Both the position numbers and the translations under genes were made by a program. The notes beneath the pieces are model-generated. The model made no database searches and was not told where the DNA came from. It was given only the letters and a program-made list of their open reading frames with translations. Below are positions 18,712-27,017 of a stretch of DNA of 64,000 bases, one piece after another. Source of the stretch: Streptomyces sclerotialus. GTDB lineage: Bacteria; Actinomycetota; Actinomycetes; Streptomycetales; Streptomycetaceae. The first letter of the stretch is position 1. Every line of letters begins with the position of its first letter. Where the stretch lies: positions 248,001 through 312,000 of the forward strand of contig JODX01000004.1 of assembly GCA_000719105.1 (NCBI GenBank), given 5' to 3'.

Positions 18712-18760
18712 GGTTCACCGGGCGTTTCCCCGGAGGACCGGGAATTTTCCCGGGTGAACC
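18712..18760 (-). promoter_or_regulatory. Nested inverted repeats upstream of folB
   Basis: In the 298-base gap between the NTF2-like gene and folB, GGTTCACC (18712-18719) pairs with GGTGAACC (18753-18760). Inside lies a second hairpin, CCGGGAA/TTCCCGG (18738-18753). It may be a terminator for the upstream pair or a control site for folB-folK. No promoter boxes were recognised in the rest of this gap. Confidence 0.4.
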
Positions 18761-18847
18761 CGGTGGTGCGGCGGACCGGAGGCCGTCCGGCGGCGGCCGG
18801 TGACCGTCCCGGAGGGCCCCCTACCCACTCCTGTGGGGGTGCCGTCG

Positions 18848-19351
18848 TCAGCCGGATGTGTCGTTCCCCTCGTCGTCACCGGTTTCGGCCAGTACGGGCG
18901 AGGCGTGGTGGGACCACATCTTCCAGCCGTCGGGTGTGCGCCGGAAGACGTTCGTGGCCACGACCAGCTGACCGACGAGCGGGCCCGGTTCGTCGGCGCC
19001 CTCGGGGGCCGGTCCGCCGCTGAGGATGTTCTCCGTGCAGCTCACCAGGGCGGTGTCGCCGGTGACGGACACATGGACGTCGGTGAGGAAGAACTGGATG
19101 TAGTCGGTGTTCGCCATGATCAGGGCGTACGACCGGAGCACCTCGCCGCGGCCGGTGAGGACCGGCCAGCCGGGGTGGACGCAGGAGATCACGCCGGTCT
19201 CCGCCGGGTCGTGGTACTGCTCGTCGACGCCCACGTCGGAGGGCGTCAGCCAGAGCGAGGAGAGGGTCTCGAAGTCACCTTGCTCCAGTGCTTCGTAGAA
19301 CGCCGTGTTGGCGAGCTCCACCTGCTCGACGTCGGTGTGGGGCGTGCTCAC
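18848..19351 (-). CDS. NTF2/SnoaL-like protein
   Basis: This 167-residue protein has the alpha+beta cone fold of NTF2-like or SnoaL-like proteins. An N-terminal helix (VELANTAFYEALEQGDFETLSSLW) is followed by HPGWPVLTGRGEVLRSYALIM and a last set of strands ending NVFRRTPDGWKMWSHHASP. It belongs to the DUF4440/calcium-kinase-association-like group, where the pocket varies, so no reaction can be assigned. Its GTG start overlaps the folP stop by four bases (19348-19351), so it is co-translated with folP. That suggests a role tied to folate synthesis, but this is inference. Confidence 0.8.
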   Translation of the reverse strand: MSTPHTDVEQVELANTAFYEALEQGDFETLSSLWLTPSDVGVDEQYHDPAETGVISCVHPGWPVLTGRGEVLRSYALIMANTDYIQFFLTDVHVSVTGDTALVSCTENILSGGPAPEGADEPGPLVGQLVVATNVFRRTPDGWKMWSHHASPVLAETGDDEGNDTSG

Positions 19352-20214
19352 CGCTCCCGGGCTCCCTCGATGGCCCGCGCCACACGTACGGCGTCGGCGG
19401 TGGCCCGCACCTCGTGGACGCGGACCGCCCAGGCGCCCTGCTGGGCGGCGAGGGCGGAGACGGCGGCGGTGGCGGCGTCGCGCTCGCGCGCGGGAGGCAC
19501 GGTGCCCTCGGGGCCGGCGAGGACGCGGCCGAGGAACCGTTTGCGCGAGGCGGCGACGAGGAGCGGGTGGCCGAGGCGGTGCAGGCGGTCGAGGTGGGCG
19601 AGGAGAGCGAGGTCGTGCTCGGCGTTCTTGGAGAAACCGAGTCCGGGGTCGACGACGACGCGGTCGGGGGCGATGCCGGCCTCGAGAACGGCCTCCACGC
19701 GCGCGTGCAGCTCGTCGACGACTTCGGAGACGACGTCCTCGTACACGCCCCTGACGTTGCCGCCCTCCAGGAGGCCGCGCCAGTGCATGACCACGAAGGG
19801 GGCGCCCGCGGCGGCGACGACGGGGAGCATCGCGGGGTCGGCGAGACCGCCGCTCACGTCGTTGACCAGGGCGGCGCCGGCGGCGAGTGACTGCTCGGCG
19901 ACGGAGGCGCGCATGGTGTCGACGGAGACCACGACGCCCTCGGAGGCGAGGCCGCGGACGACGGGTATGACGCGCCGCAGCTCCTCCTCCTCGTCGACGC
20001 GGGTGGCGCCGGGGCGGGTGGACTCGCCCCCGACGTCCACCAGGTCGGCGCCCTCGGCGACCAGATCGAGGCCGTGCTTGACGGCGACGGTGGTGTCGAA
20101 CCAGCGGCCGCCGTCCGAGAACGAGTCCGGGGTGACGTTGACGACGCCCATGACCGCGCAGCGGTCCCACTCGGGCAGTCCCGCCACGGGGATGCGCTCG
20201 TTCTGCTTGCTCAT
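19348..20214 (-). CDS. folP: Dihydropteroate synthase
   Basis: This 288-residue TIM-barrel enzyme condenses the pterin pyrophosphate made by FolK with p-aminobenzoate. It is the sulfonamide target. Both signatures are present: VMGVVNVTPDSFSDGG (pyrophosphate loop) and VDVGGESTRPGA. DPGLGFSK and SRKRFLGR complete the pterin and pABA sites. The ATG is at 20214. The gene starts nine bases after a truncated MprF-like gene and overlaps the NTF2-like gene. Confidence 0.95.
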   Translation of the reverse strand: MSKQNERIPVAGLPEWDRCAVMGVVNVTPDSFSDGGRWFDTTVAVKHGLDLVAEGADLVDVGGESTRPGATRVDEEEELRRVIPVVRGLASEGVVVSVDTMRASVAEQSLAAGAALVNDVSGGLADPAMLPVVAAAGAPFVVMHWRGLLEGGNVRGVYEDVVSEVVDELHARVEAVLEAGIAPDRVVVDPGLGFSKNAEHDLALLAHLDRLHRLGHPLLVAASRKRFLGRVLAGPEGTVPPARERDAATAAVSALAAQQGAWAVRVHEVRATADAVRVARAIEGARER

Positions 20215-20223
20215 GTGTCCAGC

Positions 20224-21372
20224 CTAGGCCCCGGCGGTCGGGCCGGTCCGCCGGGACCGGGTTGCCGGAACGTCGAGGCCGGCCTCCCGGGTCCAGACCT
20301 CGGCACCCGTCGGGGAGCAGGACGAAACGGCGGGGATGCAGGAGCGGGCCCGGGCCTCGTCCATGAAGCGTTCGATCGCACCGGGCCAGGCCTCCGCGTC
20401 CCCGATGGGATCGCCCCCGGCGAGCATGACCCCGTGCACGACGCGGTACGTGACGGCCGCTTTGCCGCTGGGGGAGAAGACGACCGCCTCGCCGCGGCGG
20501 AGGACGAGGCGGCGCGGGTCGCCGCGGCCGCCGTGCTCCTCCAGCAGGGCGCGCAGGCGGGCCTCGTCGCCCGGGGCGGGGCGCATGGCGGGGTGTCGGT
20601 CCGGGCGCAGGGCCGGGCTGAGCGACGTGACGGCGGTCAGCAGGCCCAGGGTGCCCAGGGAGAGGCCGACGGTCCTGGAGGCGTCGCCGGTGTACGCCAC
20701 CGGGCCCCGGAAGCCGGACAGGCCGTAGAGGACGTGTGCGAGGCGGTCGGCGAGGCTGGGTGCGCCGACCATGCTGCCGCTGTGGACGCAGACGACGGCC
20801 AGGCCGAGGAGGATCGAACCGGTGCCCATCAGAATGAAGTTCGCCAGCGCGCGCCAGCGGCTGCGCGGGTCGGGTGGTGCGGCGAACTCCCCGCGGTGAC
20901 GCAGCAGGAACGCGAGCAGTGCCAGGGAGGCGAGGACGCCGAGGAGCGAGGGGCGGTGGGCGAACTGGGCCGCCGCGCCGGCCGGGAGTGCCGTGACGGC
21001 CGCCTGCCAGGTCCGGTGCTTGCGACGCAGCAGCCCGCGCGCGAGGAGCAGCAGCAGGACGCCCGTGCCGAGGGCGAGGGCGGCCGCGAAGGGGGCGAGC
21101 GCGTCGGGCAGGACCCCGGTGAGGGCGGCCGGGGTGTGCGGACGGTGGCCGGGCCCCGGGCGCGGAAGGGTGCCCGCCGCGATGTCCAGGAGTGCGACGC
21201 CGGCGCAGGCGCCGGCGGCCAGGGTGGGTATCGGTCGGTGCGATGGGCTCGGTGGGTTCATCCAGACGGACATCGCATCCCGTGCTTCGGCGAGAGAGGG
21301 CGAATCCGGTGCCCTTCCGGCATCCGGTGATATTGCGCCCTCTAGGACGGTGCCTCGGAGGAGGAGGTTCAC
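20224..21372 (-). pseudogene. C-terminally truncated MprF-like (DUF2156) lysyltransferase
   Basis: The 382 residues match the N-terminal part of phosphatidylglycerol lysyltransferase-like membrane proteins. There are about six membrane helices (residues about 49-265), followed by the start of the DUF2156 cytoplasmic domain (RRLVLRRGEAVVFSPSGKAAVTYRVV, then GGDPIGDAEAWPGAIERFM). It stops soon after AEVWTREAGLD with a short unrelated tail. Full-length relatives are about 590 residues and carry the transferase core after this point. folP begins only nine bases on, so the missing half is not downstream. The start may be the GTG at 21372 or an ATG at 21273. It is probably a remnant, though the membrane part could persist alone. 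Confidence 0.6.
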
Positions 21373-21405
21373 TGTCCCCCCGCACGAAGCGCCGTCACTG
21401 CGCCG

Positions 21406-22554
21406 TCAGTGGTCGCTGACCGTCTCCAGTTCCACATCCGCGCGCGGGATGTCCCGGGCGTCCGCCGTCGTGGAGCGGCGCAGCGCCTCGTGCAGGCGGG
21501 ACGGGGTGAGGACGCCGAGGAAACGTCCCTCTCCGGCCTCGTCGACGACGGCTATCCAGCCGGCGTCGTGCTGGAGCATCGTCGCGAAGGCCTGTTTGAG
21601 GGGAGCCCCGACCGGAAGCCACGCCTCCATGCGGCGGGCGTGCTCCCGTACCGTTCCGGTGCGCACGCGCGCGTGCTCCGCCGATATCCATCCGTGCAGG
21701 TTGTCGTCCGCGTCCAGCACCACGGCCCAGCGCGCGTCCAGTTCCCTGGGCAACGGGTCGTCGAGGTGCACCACGGGCGGCTGCTCCAGGTCGCCCTCCT
21801 CGATCGGTGTCACGGACAGCCGCTTCAGGCCCCGGTCGGCCCCGACGAAGTCGGCCACGTACTCGTTCGCGGGGGCGCCCAGCACCGCCGAGGGGGTGTC
21901 GAACTGCTCGATGCGGCCCGCCCCGTACACGGCGATCCGGTCGCCGAGCCGTACGGCCTCCTCGATGTCGTGGGTGACGAACAGGACCGTCTTGCGCACG
22001 GACTGCTGGAGTCTCAGGAACTCGGTCTGCAGCCGCTCGCGCACGACCGGGTCGACCGCGCCGAACGGTTCGTCCATGAGGAGGACCGGCGGGTCCGCGG
22101 CCAGCGCCCGGGCCACGCCGACGCGCTGGCGCTGGCCGCCCGAGAGCTGGTCGGGGTAGCGGTCGCCGTACACGGACGGGTCGAGGCCGACCAGGTCGAG
22201 GAGTTCGGCGGCGCGCTCGCGGGCCTTCGCGCGCTTGACGCCCAGCAGGTGCGGCACGGTCGCGGTGTTGTCGAGGACGGTCCGGTGCGGGAACAGGCCG
22301 ACCTGCTGGATGACGTAGCCGATACGGCGCCGCAGCCGGACCGGGTCGACGGTGGAGATGTCCTCGCCGTCCAGCAGGATGCGGCCGCTCGTGGGTTCGA
22401 TAAGCCGGTTCACCATCTTCATGGTGGTGGTCTTTCCGCAGCCCGACGGGCCGACCAGCGTGACGAGTTCGCCCTCGGCGACCTCGAAGGAGAGGTCGTC
22501 GACGGCCGTGGTGCCGTCCGTGTACCGCTTGCTGACGTGCTCGAACCGGATCAT
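21406..22554 (-). CDS. opuCA: Osmoprotectant ABC transporter ATP-binding subunit (OpuCA/ProV type)
   Basis: This 382-residue ATPase powers import of glycine betaine, choline or carnitine. Walker A GPSGCGKTT is near residue 36, the ABC signature LSGGQRQR near 138, and Walker B with its Asp-Glu in LLMDEPFGAVDP. The C-terminal 120 residues form a CBS-domain pair (from about 265), the region that senses ionic strength in OpuA-type transporters. The ATG at 22554 has GGGAG upstream. It is divergent from its permease genes, unlike the usual single operon, so the 160-base gap must hold two promoters. Confidence 0.92.
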   Translation of the reverse strand: MIRFEHVSKRYTDGTTAVDDLSFEVAEGELVTLVGPSGCGKTTTMKMVNRLIEPTSGRILLDGEDISTVDPVRLRRRIGYVIQQVGLFPHRTVLDNTATVPHLLGVKRAKARERAAELLDLVGLDPSVYGDRYPDQLSGGQRQRVGVARALAADPPVLLMDEPFGAVDPVVRERLQTEFLRLQQSVRKTVLFVTHDIEEAVRLGDRIAVYGAGRIEQFDTPSAVLGAPANEYVADFVGADRGLKRLSVTPIEEGDLEQPPVVHLDDPLPRELDARWAVVLDADDNLHGWISAEHARVRTGTVREHARRMEAWLPVGAPLKQAFATMLQHDAGWIAVVDEAGEGRFLGVLTPSRLHEALRRSTTADARDIPRADVELETVSDH

Positions 22555-22716
22555 GGCTCCCCATTGTGGCCGTGGCTGTGTGAAGACGGTGTTGCGACCG
22601 TGCGGCGGCCGGCGGCGATTGTCAGTGGCTGGGTCTAGGGTCACCGGAAAGTCAAGAACACGGCGACTGTTCGGTCCAGGCGCATGTGTTCGGCGATTCG
22701 GGGGGAGGTGCGGCAG

Positions 22717-23439
22717 GTGAGCACTCGGCGCAACTGTCTGGTGGAGAACGACTGGATCTGCGGGGAGTACGTCCGCACCCGCGGCCAGGATCTGATCGAC
22801 GCGACGGCGCAGCACCTGGGCATCACCGCCGTGTCGGTCGCCCTCGGCGTACTGGTGTCCTTCCCGCTGGCGCTGCTGGCCCGCCGGCGGCGGTCGGTGG
22901 CGGGAGCGGTCCTGGGCCTGACGACCGTGCTCTACACCGTCCCGTCGCTGGCGATGTTCTCGCTGCTGCTGCCCCTGTTCGGGCTGTCCGCCGCGCTGGT
23001 CGTCACCGGTCTGGTGCTGTACTCGCTGACGATCCTGGTGCGCAACATCCTCACCGGGCTGCAGGCCGTCCCGGAGGAGGCCGTCGAGGCCGCGCGCGGG
23101 ATGGGGTACGGGACGGTACGGCTGCTGTGGGAGGTGGAACTGCCGCTGGCGCTCCCGGCGGTGCTCGCGGGCATACGCATCGCCACGGTCTCCACGGTGG
23201 CGCTGACGACGGTGGGCGCGATCGTCGGCCACGGCGGCCTCGGCACGCTGATACTCGACGGTCTCGACAGTACCTTCAAGGCGCAGGTGCTCACGGCGTC
23301 CGTCCTGTGCGTACTGCTCGCCGTGGCCGCCGATCTGCTGCTGCTCGGGGTGCAGCGGCTGCTCACCCCGTGGACGCGGGCGCGGCCGGAGCGCGGCCGC
23401 ACACGCACCCGGACGGCGAAGGTGGCGGAGCCGGCGTGA
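22717..23439 (+). CDS. opuCB: Osmoprotectant ABC transporter permease 1 (OpuCB type)
   Basis: This 240-residue inner-membrane permease has five or six membrane helices. The EAA loop EAARGMGYGTVRLLWEVELP contacts the ATPase. The GTG at 22717 has GGGGAGG eight bases before it, giving the N-terminus MSTRRNCLVENDW. It overlaps the second permease by four bases (GTGA). It probably forms a heterodimer with that permease and works with the OpuCA ATPase and the lipoprotein downstream. Confidence 0.9.
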   Translation: MSTRRNCLVENDWICGEYVRTRGQDLIDATAQHLGITAVSVALGVLVSFPLALLARRRRSVAGAVLGLTTVLYTVPSLAMFSLLLPLFGLSAALVVTGLVLYSLTILVRNILTGLQAVPEEAVEAARGMGYGTVRLLWEVELPLALPAVLAGIRIATVSTVALTTVGAIVGHGGLGTLILDGLDSTFKAQVLTASVLCVLLAVAADLLLLGVQRLLTPWTRARPERGRTRTRTAKVAEPA

Positions 23440-24170
23440 ACGCGATCTCGGGAGCCTGGGACTGGCTGACCACAGGGACCAACTGGCGGGGCGAGTCGGG
23501 CGTCTGGCACCGGCTCGCCGAGCATCTGTACTTCAGCGGGGTCACCCTCGCCGTCGCGTGCCTGCTGGCCCTGCCGCTCGCGCTGTGGCTCGGGCACATC
23601 GGCAGGGGCGGCGCGCTCGCGGTCAACGTCTCCAACGTCGGACGGGCCGTGCCCACGCTGGCGGTGCTGGTGCTGCTCACGCTCACCCCGCTGGGAGAGC
23701 ACGGCGACCTGCCGACGCTGATCGCGCTGGTGCTGTTCGCGGTGCCGCCGCTGCTGACCAACGCCTACCTCGGTATGCGCGAGGTGGACCGGTCGGTGGT
23801 GGAGGCGGCGCGCGGCATGGGCATGAGCGGCGGGCAGGTCTTCCGCAAGGTCGAGCTGCCGCTCGCCTATCCGCTGGTCATGACGGGGCTGCGGTCGGCG
23901 GCGGTGCAGGTGGTCGCCACGGCGACGCTGGCCGCGATGGCCGGCGAGGGCGGGCTCGGACGGATCATCACGGCCGGATTCAACCTGCAGAACACACCAC
24001 AGGTGGTGGCGGGGGCCTTCCTGGTCGCGGTGCTCGCTCTGCTGGTGGAGGGGGTGCTGGTCGTGGCGGGGCGGGTATGCGATCCGTCGCCGGTCTCCCG
24101 GACGCGCCCGACGGGGCCGCGCCGCGGACGTCCGGCTTGTCGGACTTCTCGAAGTGGAAGCAATGGCTGA
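23436..24170 (+). CDS. opuCD: Osmoprotectant ABC transporter permease 2 (OpuCD type)
   Basis: This 244-residue permease has five or six membrane helices between residues about 28 and 220. The coupling loop VEAARGMGMSGGQVFRKVEL is very similar to that of the first permease. The Arg/Pro/Ser-rich C-terminal tail (about 25 residues) is not conserved and probably cytoplasmic. The GTG start overlaps the stop of the first permease, and the binding-lipoprotein gene follows after 33 bases. Confidence 0.9.
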   Translation: MNAISGAWDWLTTGTNWRGESGVWHRLAEHLYFSGVTLAVACLLALPLALWLGHIGRGGALAVNVSNVGRAVPTLAVLVLLTLTPLGEHGDLPTLIALVLFAVPPLLTNAYLGMREVDRSVVEAARGMGMSGGQVFRKVELPLAYPLVMTGLRSAAVQVVATATLAAMAGEGGLGRIITAGFNLQNTPQVVAGAFLVAVLALLVEGVLVVAGRVCDPSPVSRTRPTGPRRGRPACRTSRSGSNG

Positions 24171-24203
24171 CGGGCCTGCGACGCGGGCCTGGATCGGGGT
24201 GCG

Positions 24204-25229
24204 ATGAACAGCAGAACACGCAGCGCAGGAGCGGTCGTCAGGACGGCGGGGGCGGGCGGGCCGCGCGGCGCGCGGGGGTTGCGCCGGGCCGCGGTCGCGG
24301 CGGTGACCGCCGGAGCGCTCACCGCGGTGCTCGCGGCGTGCGGCGGGGACAGCCTGGAGGACCAGGGGTCGGACGGTGCGTCCGCCGGCGGCAAGGGCGC
24401 ACTCGTGGTGGGGACGGCCGGGTTCACCGAGGCGAAGATCCTGGGAGAGCTGTACAAGCAGATGCTGGCGGACGCGGGGTACGACGCGACCCGGCAGACC
24501 GTCGAGAACCGCGAGATCTACGCTCCCCTGCTGGAGAAGGGTTCCATCGACGTCGTCCCCGAATACGCGGCGACGCTCGCGGAATTCCTCAACGCCCGGA
24601 AGAACGGGCCGGACGCGAAGCCGGTCGCCTCGAGCGATGTCGACGCCACGGTCGCCGCGTTGACGGAACTCGCCGAGCCGCGCGGCCTCAAGGTGCTGCC
24701 CGCCGGTGAGGCCGTCGACCAGAACGCCTTCGCGGTGAGCCGGGAATTCGCCGAGAAGCACAACCTGAAGACGCTGTCCGATCTCGGGAAGTCGGGCGTC
24801 GAGGTAAGGGTCGCGGCCGGTGACGAGTGCGAGAAGCGGCCGTTCTGCGCACCGGGCCTGGAGAAGACGTACGGCATCGACGTCACCGCGATCGACCCCA
24901 AGGGCGTCGGTACGACCCAGGCGAAGCAGGCCGTGAAGAACGGCACCGACCATCTGGTGCTGACCACCACCACGGACGCCACGCTGGAGAACTTCGACCT
25001 CGTGCTGCTGGAGGACGACAAGAAGCTCCAGAACGCGGACAACGTGCTCCCCGTGGTGAATGCCGAGGACGCGGGCGACCAGGAGATAGCCGACGTCCTC
25101 GGCAGGCTGACCGACACGCTCACCACGGAGGACCTCGTGGAGCTGAACCGGAAGGTCGACGAGGAGCGCCAGAAGGAGGCCGATGTCGCGGCGGCGTATC
25201 TGGAGTCGAAGAAGTTGATCAAGAAGTAG
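24204..25229 (+). CDS. opuCC: Glycine betaine/choline-binding lipoprotein (OpuCC/OsmX type)
   Basis: This 341-residue extracellular solute-binding lipoprotein has a basic N-terminus, a hydrophobic segment and a lipobox LAAC with lipidated Cys46. The mature part starts the OpuAC-like fold: LVVGTAGFTEAKILGELYKQM, then YAPLLEKGSIDVVPEYAATL, where the Tyr-containing segments build the aromatic cage for quaternary ammonium. The long C-terminal helix is very charged. It ends the opuCB-opuCD-opuCC operon before a large hairpin. Confidence 0.93.
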   Translation: MNSRTRSAGAVVRTAGAGGPRGARGLRRAAVAAVTAGALTAVLAACGGDSLEDQGSDGASAGGKGALVVGTAGFTEAKILGELYKQMLADAGYDATRQTVENREIYAPLLEKGSIDVVPEYAATLAEFLNARKNGPDAKPVASSDVDATVAALTELAEPRGLKVLPAGEAVDQNAFAVSREFAEKHNLKTLSDLGKSGVEVRVAAGDECEKRPFCAPGLEKTYGIDVTAIDPKGVGTTQAKQAVKNGTDHLVLTTTTDATLENFDLVLLEDDKKLQNADNVLPVVNAEDAGDQEIADVLGRLTDTLTTEDLVELNRKVDEERQKEADVAAAYLESKKLIKK

Positions 25230-25236
25230 GGCTCGA

Positions 25237-25316
25237 CCGGGGAAGTGAGGGGACTTGACCGGGAAGTGAGGGGAGAGGGTCTTCCCTCCTCTCGTTTTCC
25301 GTCCCTCACTTCCCGG
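25237..25316 (+). terminator. Complex terminator after opuCC with duplicated left arm
   Basis: CCGGGAAGTGAGGG (25259-25272) pairs perfectly with its complement at 25303-25316, and an inner GAGGG/CCCTC stem extends the structure. A near-identical copy of the left arm lies at 25237-25252, so two 5-prime arms can compete for one 3-prime arm. Confidence 0.65.
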
Positions 25317-25390
25317 AGCGGTTCTCGAAGCTCTTTTCCGGACACTTGCCGCTTCCGCCGATGCCGTCGCAAGGGCTCCCGTTATGAACT

Positions 25391-25404
25391 TGTAAGCGCT
25401 TACG
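25391..25404. promoter_or_regulatory. LacI-family-type operator palindrome
   Basis: TGTAAGCGCTTACG contains the perfect 12-base palindrome GTAAGCGCTTAC at 25392-25403. The central AAGCGCTT fits the LacI/CcpA-family operator pattern. It lies in the 297-base gap between opuCC and a coiled-coil membrane protein gene, about 125 bases before the latter. No sugar gene or LacI regulator is nearby. Confidence 0.45.
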
Positions 25405-25526
25405 GGAACCAATCCGTGCAGCTTGGCGTACTTGTCGATGCCTGGGGCAGTGCGGTGGCCCTGAGGTGGCTGTGTTTTTACCTCGCAGTGCTTCATGATT
25501 CGCCTACGCGCGGTAAGTTTCTGGCC

Positions 25527-26906
25527 ATGCCACGTGGACGTCATCGCCATTCACCGCCCTTGCACAGGCTGCTCCCTCCTTCGGCGATCGCCGGCGTCTC
25601 GGTCGTCTGCGCCCTGGGGCCCTGGCTGTTCTCGGAGGCGTACCTGCTCCGCGGGCTGGCCGCGGGCGCCGCGGTGACGGCGGTCGTGGGCGCGGTCGTC
25701 ATGCGCCGCTGGGACCTTCAGGCGGGCAAACGCGTCGCGGAACTCACCCGCGCGCGGGCGAGCGACGAGTGGCGGTTCGAGGAGCAGGTCGCCGAGCTGG
25801 AGTCCGACCTGGAGGAGTCGCGCGAGCTGCGCCACCGGCTGGAGGAGAAGCTGCGCGCCAAGCGGGCCGAACTGGCGGGTCTGCGCAACGAGCACGCGGC
25901 CCTGCTGCGCCGGTACGCCACCGCGGAGTCGGAGCGCGCGAGCGCCCTGGAGGGACGCCGGCTGCTGGCCATAGAGACGTCGTCGACTCCCGCGCCGGCG
26001 CTTGCGCTGCCGGCGGGCGGGTCGGCGGTCGAGGAAGCGGTTCCGGCCCTGGAGCCCGCTCCGGCGGCCTCCGGCGCGGACGAGCCCGCGAGCGGCGTCG
26101 AGGGTGCGGACGCCGGCGAACGGTCCACCGAAGCGGAGGCGACTGCGGAGGCGGCGGCGAAGACGGCGGCGCCCGGGGTCTTCTCCCCGGCCGGTTCCGC
26201 GCTCTTCCTGCGCGCCAACTCCGCGCTGAACCGAATCGGCAGCAGGAGCGGCTCCGCGAAGGCCGCGGGCGCCCTGCAGGCGGCGGCGAACGCGGAGACG
26301 CAGGCGAACACGGAGAAGGCGGCCGACGAAGCCGAGGAAGGGCGCTCCGAGGAACAGCCTGAGGCAGTGGACGGTCACGGACCCACGGCGGCCGGTGAGC
26401 CCGTACCCGCAGACTCGCCCGCCGGGGCAGAGCCCTCGGCGCCTTCCGAGTCCCCGGAGTTCTCGGAGTCGCCGGAGCCCTTCAAGGCCCCCGATAGCGC
26501 GCAGCCCTCCGGCCCCACGGCCACCACGACCGGCGACGGCTCCATCGCCTCCGAGGAGGCCTCCTCCCCGTCGGCGCCCGCGCTGCCGGACCGTTCCTCC
26601 GGGCACTTCACGGTGCCGACCGCGGTGGCCGTCGTACCGGGGTCCCCCCGTCGGCGCCCGGCCGTGGAGGGCGGGTTCGACTTCTTCGGTACGCAGAAGA
26701 ACGCGGCCGCCGTCGAGTCCGAGCGCAACGAGGACCTGGCGGACGTGGGCGGCGAGGAGGTGCTCGCACTCCACAAGGGGGAGGGCGAGCCCGAGTTCAA
26801 GCCCGCGGACGGGAACGCGCAGGGCGTCGGCCAGGTCATCGACCTGACGGCCCACGACGAGACCGAGCGGATCAACCTCCAGGGGCTGCGCAGCGCGGTG
26901 TCCTGA
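25527..26906 (+). CDS. Membrane-anchored coiled-coil and disordered protein
   Basis: This is a 459-residue protein of unknown function. Two short hydrophobic segments (about 17-34 and 37-54) anchor it. Residues about 60-145 form a strong coiled coil rich in Glu, Arg and Leu (EEQVAELESDLEESRELRHRLEE). The rest is mostly Ala/Glu/Pro/Ser-rich and probably disordered, with a short conserved-looking block GGFDFFGTQ near residue 386 and a tail ending IDLTAHDETERINLQGLRSAVS. The ATG at 25527 places the basic stretch PRGRHRHSPP before the first helix. It may be a structural or division-linked protein, but no family was recognised. Confidence 0.7.
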   Translation: MPRGRHRHSPPLHRLLPPSAIAGVSVVCALGPWLFSEAYLLRGLAAGAAVTAVVGAVVMRRWDLQAGKRVAELTRARASDEWRFEEQVAELESDLEESRELRHRLEEKLRAKRAELAGLRNEHAALLRRYATAESERASALEGRRLLAIETSSTPAPALALPAGGSAVEEAVPALEPAPAASGADEPASGVEGADAGERSTEAEATAEAAAKTAAPGVFSPAGSALFLRANSALNRIGSRSGSAKAAGALQAAANAETQANTEKAADEAEEGRSEEQPEAVDGHGPTAAGEPVPADSPAGAEPSAPSESPEFSESPEPFKAPDSAQPSGPTATTTGDGSIASEEASSPSAPALPDRSSGHFTVPTAVAVVPGSPRRRPAVEGGFDFFGTQKNAAAVESERNEDLADVGGEEVLALHKGEGEPEFKPADGNAQGVGQVIDLTAHDETERINLQGLRSAVS

Positions 26907-26932
26907 CCCGCTGGACCTACGGATGTACGAAC

Positions 26933-26967
26933 CGAGGGGCGGCCGCACACCACGCGGCCGCCCCTCG
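26933..26967. terminator. Bidirectional terminator between convergent genes
   Basis: A perfect 14-base inverted repeat, CGAGGGGCGGCCGC (26933-26946) and its complement (26954-26967), has a 7-base loop. It sits between the plus-strand coiled-coil gene and the minus-strand PH-domain gene. Confidence 0.8.
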
Positions 26968-27017
26968 TCGTCGTCCGTGCGCCACCCCCAGAACCACCCG
27001 GCACCCCAGCGCGGGAG

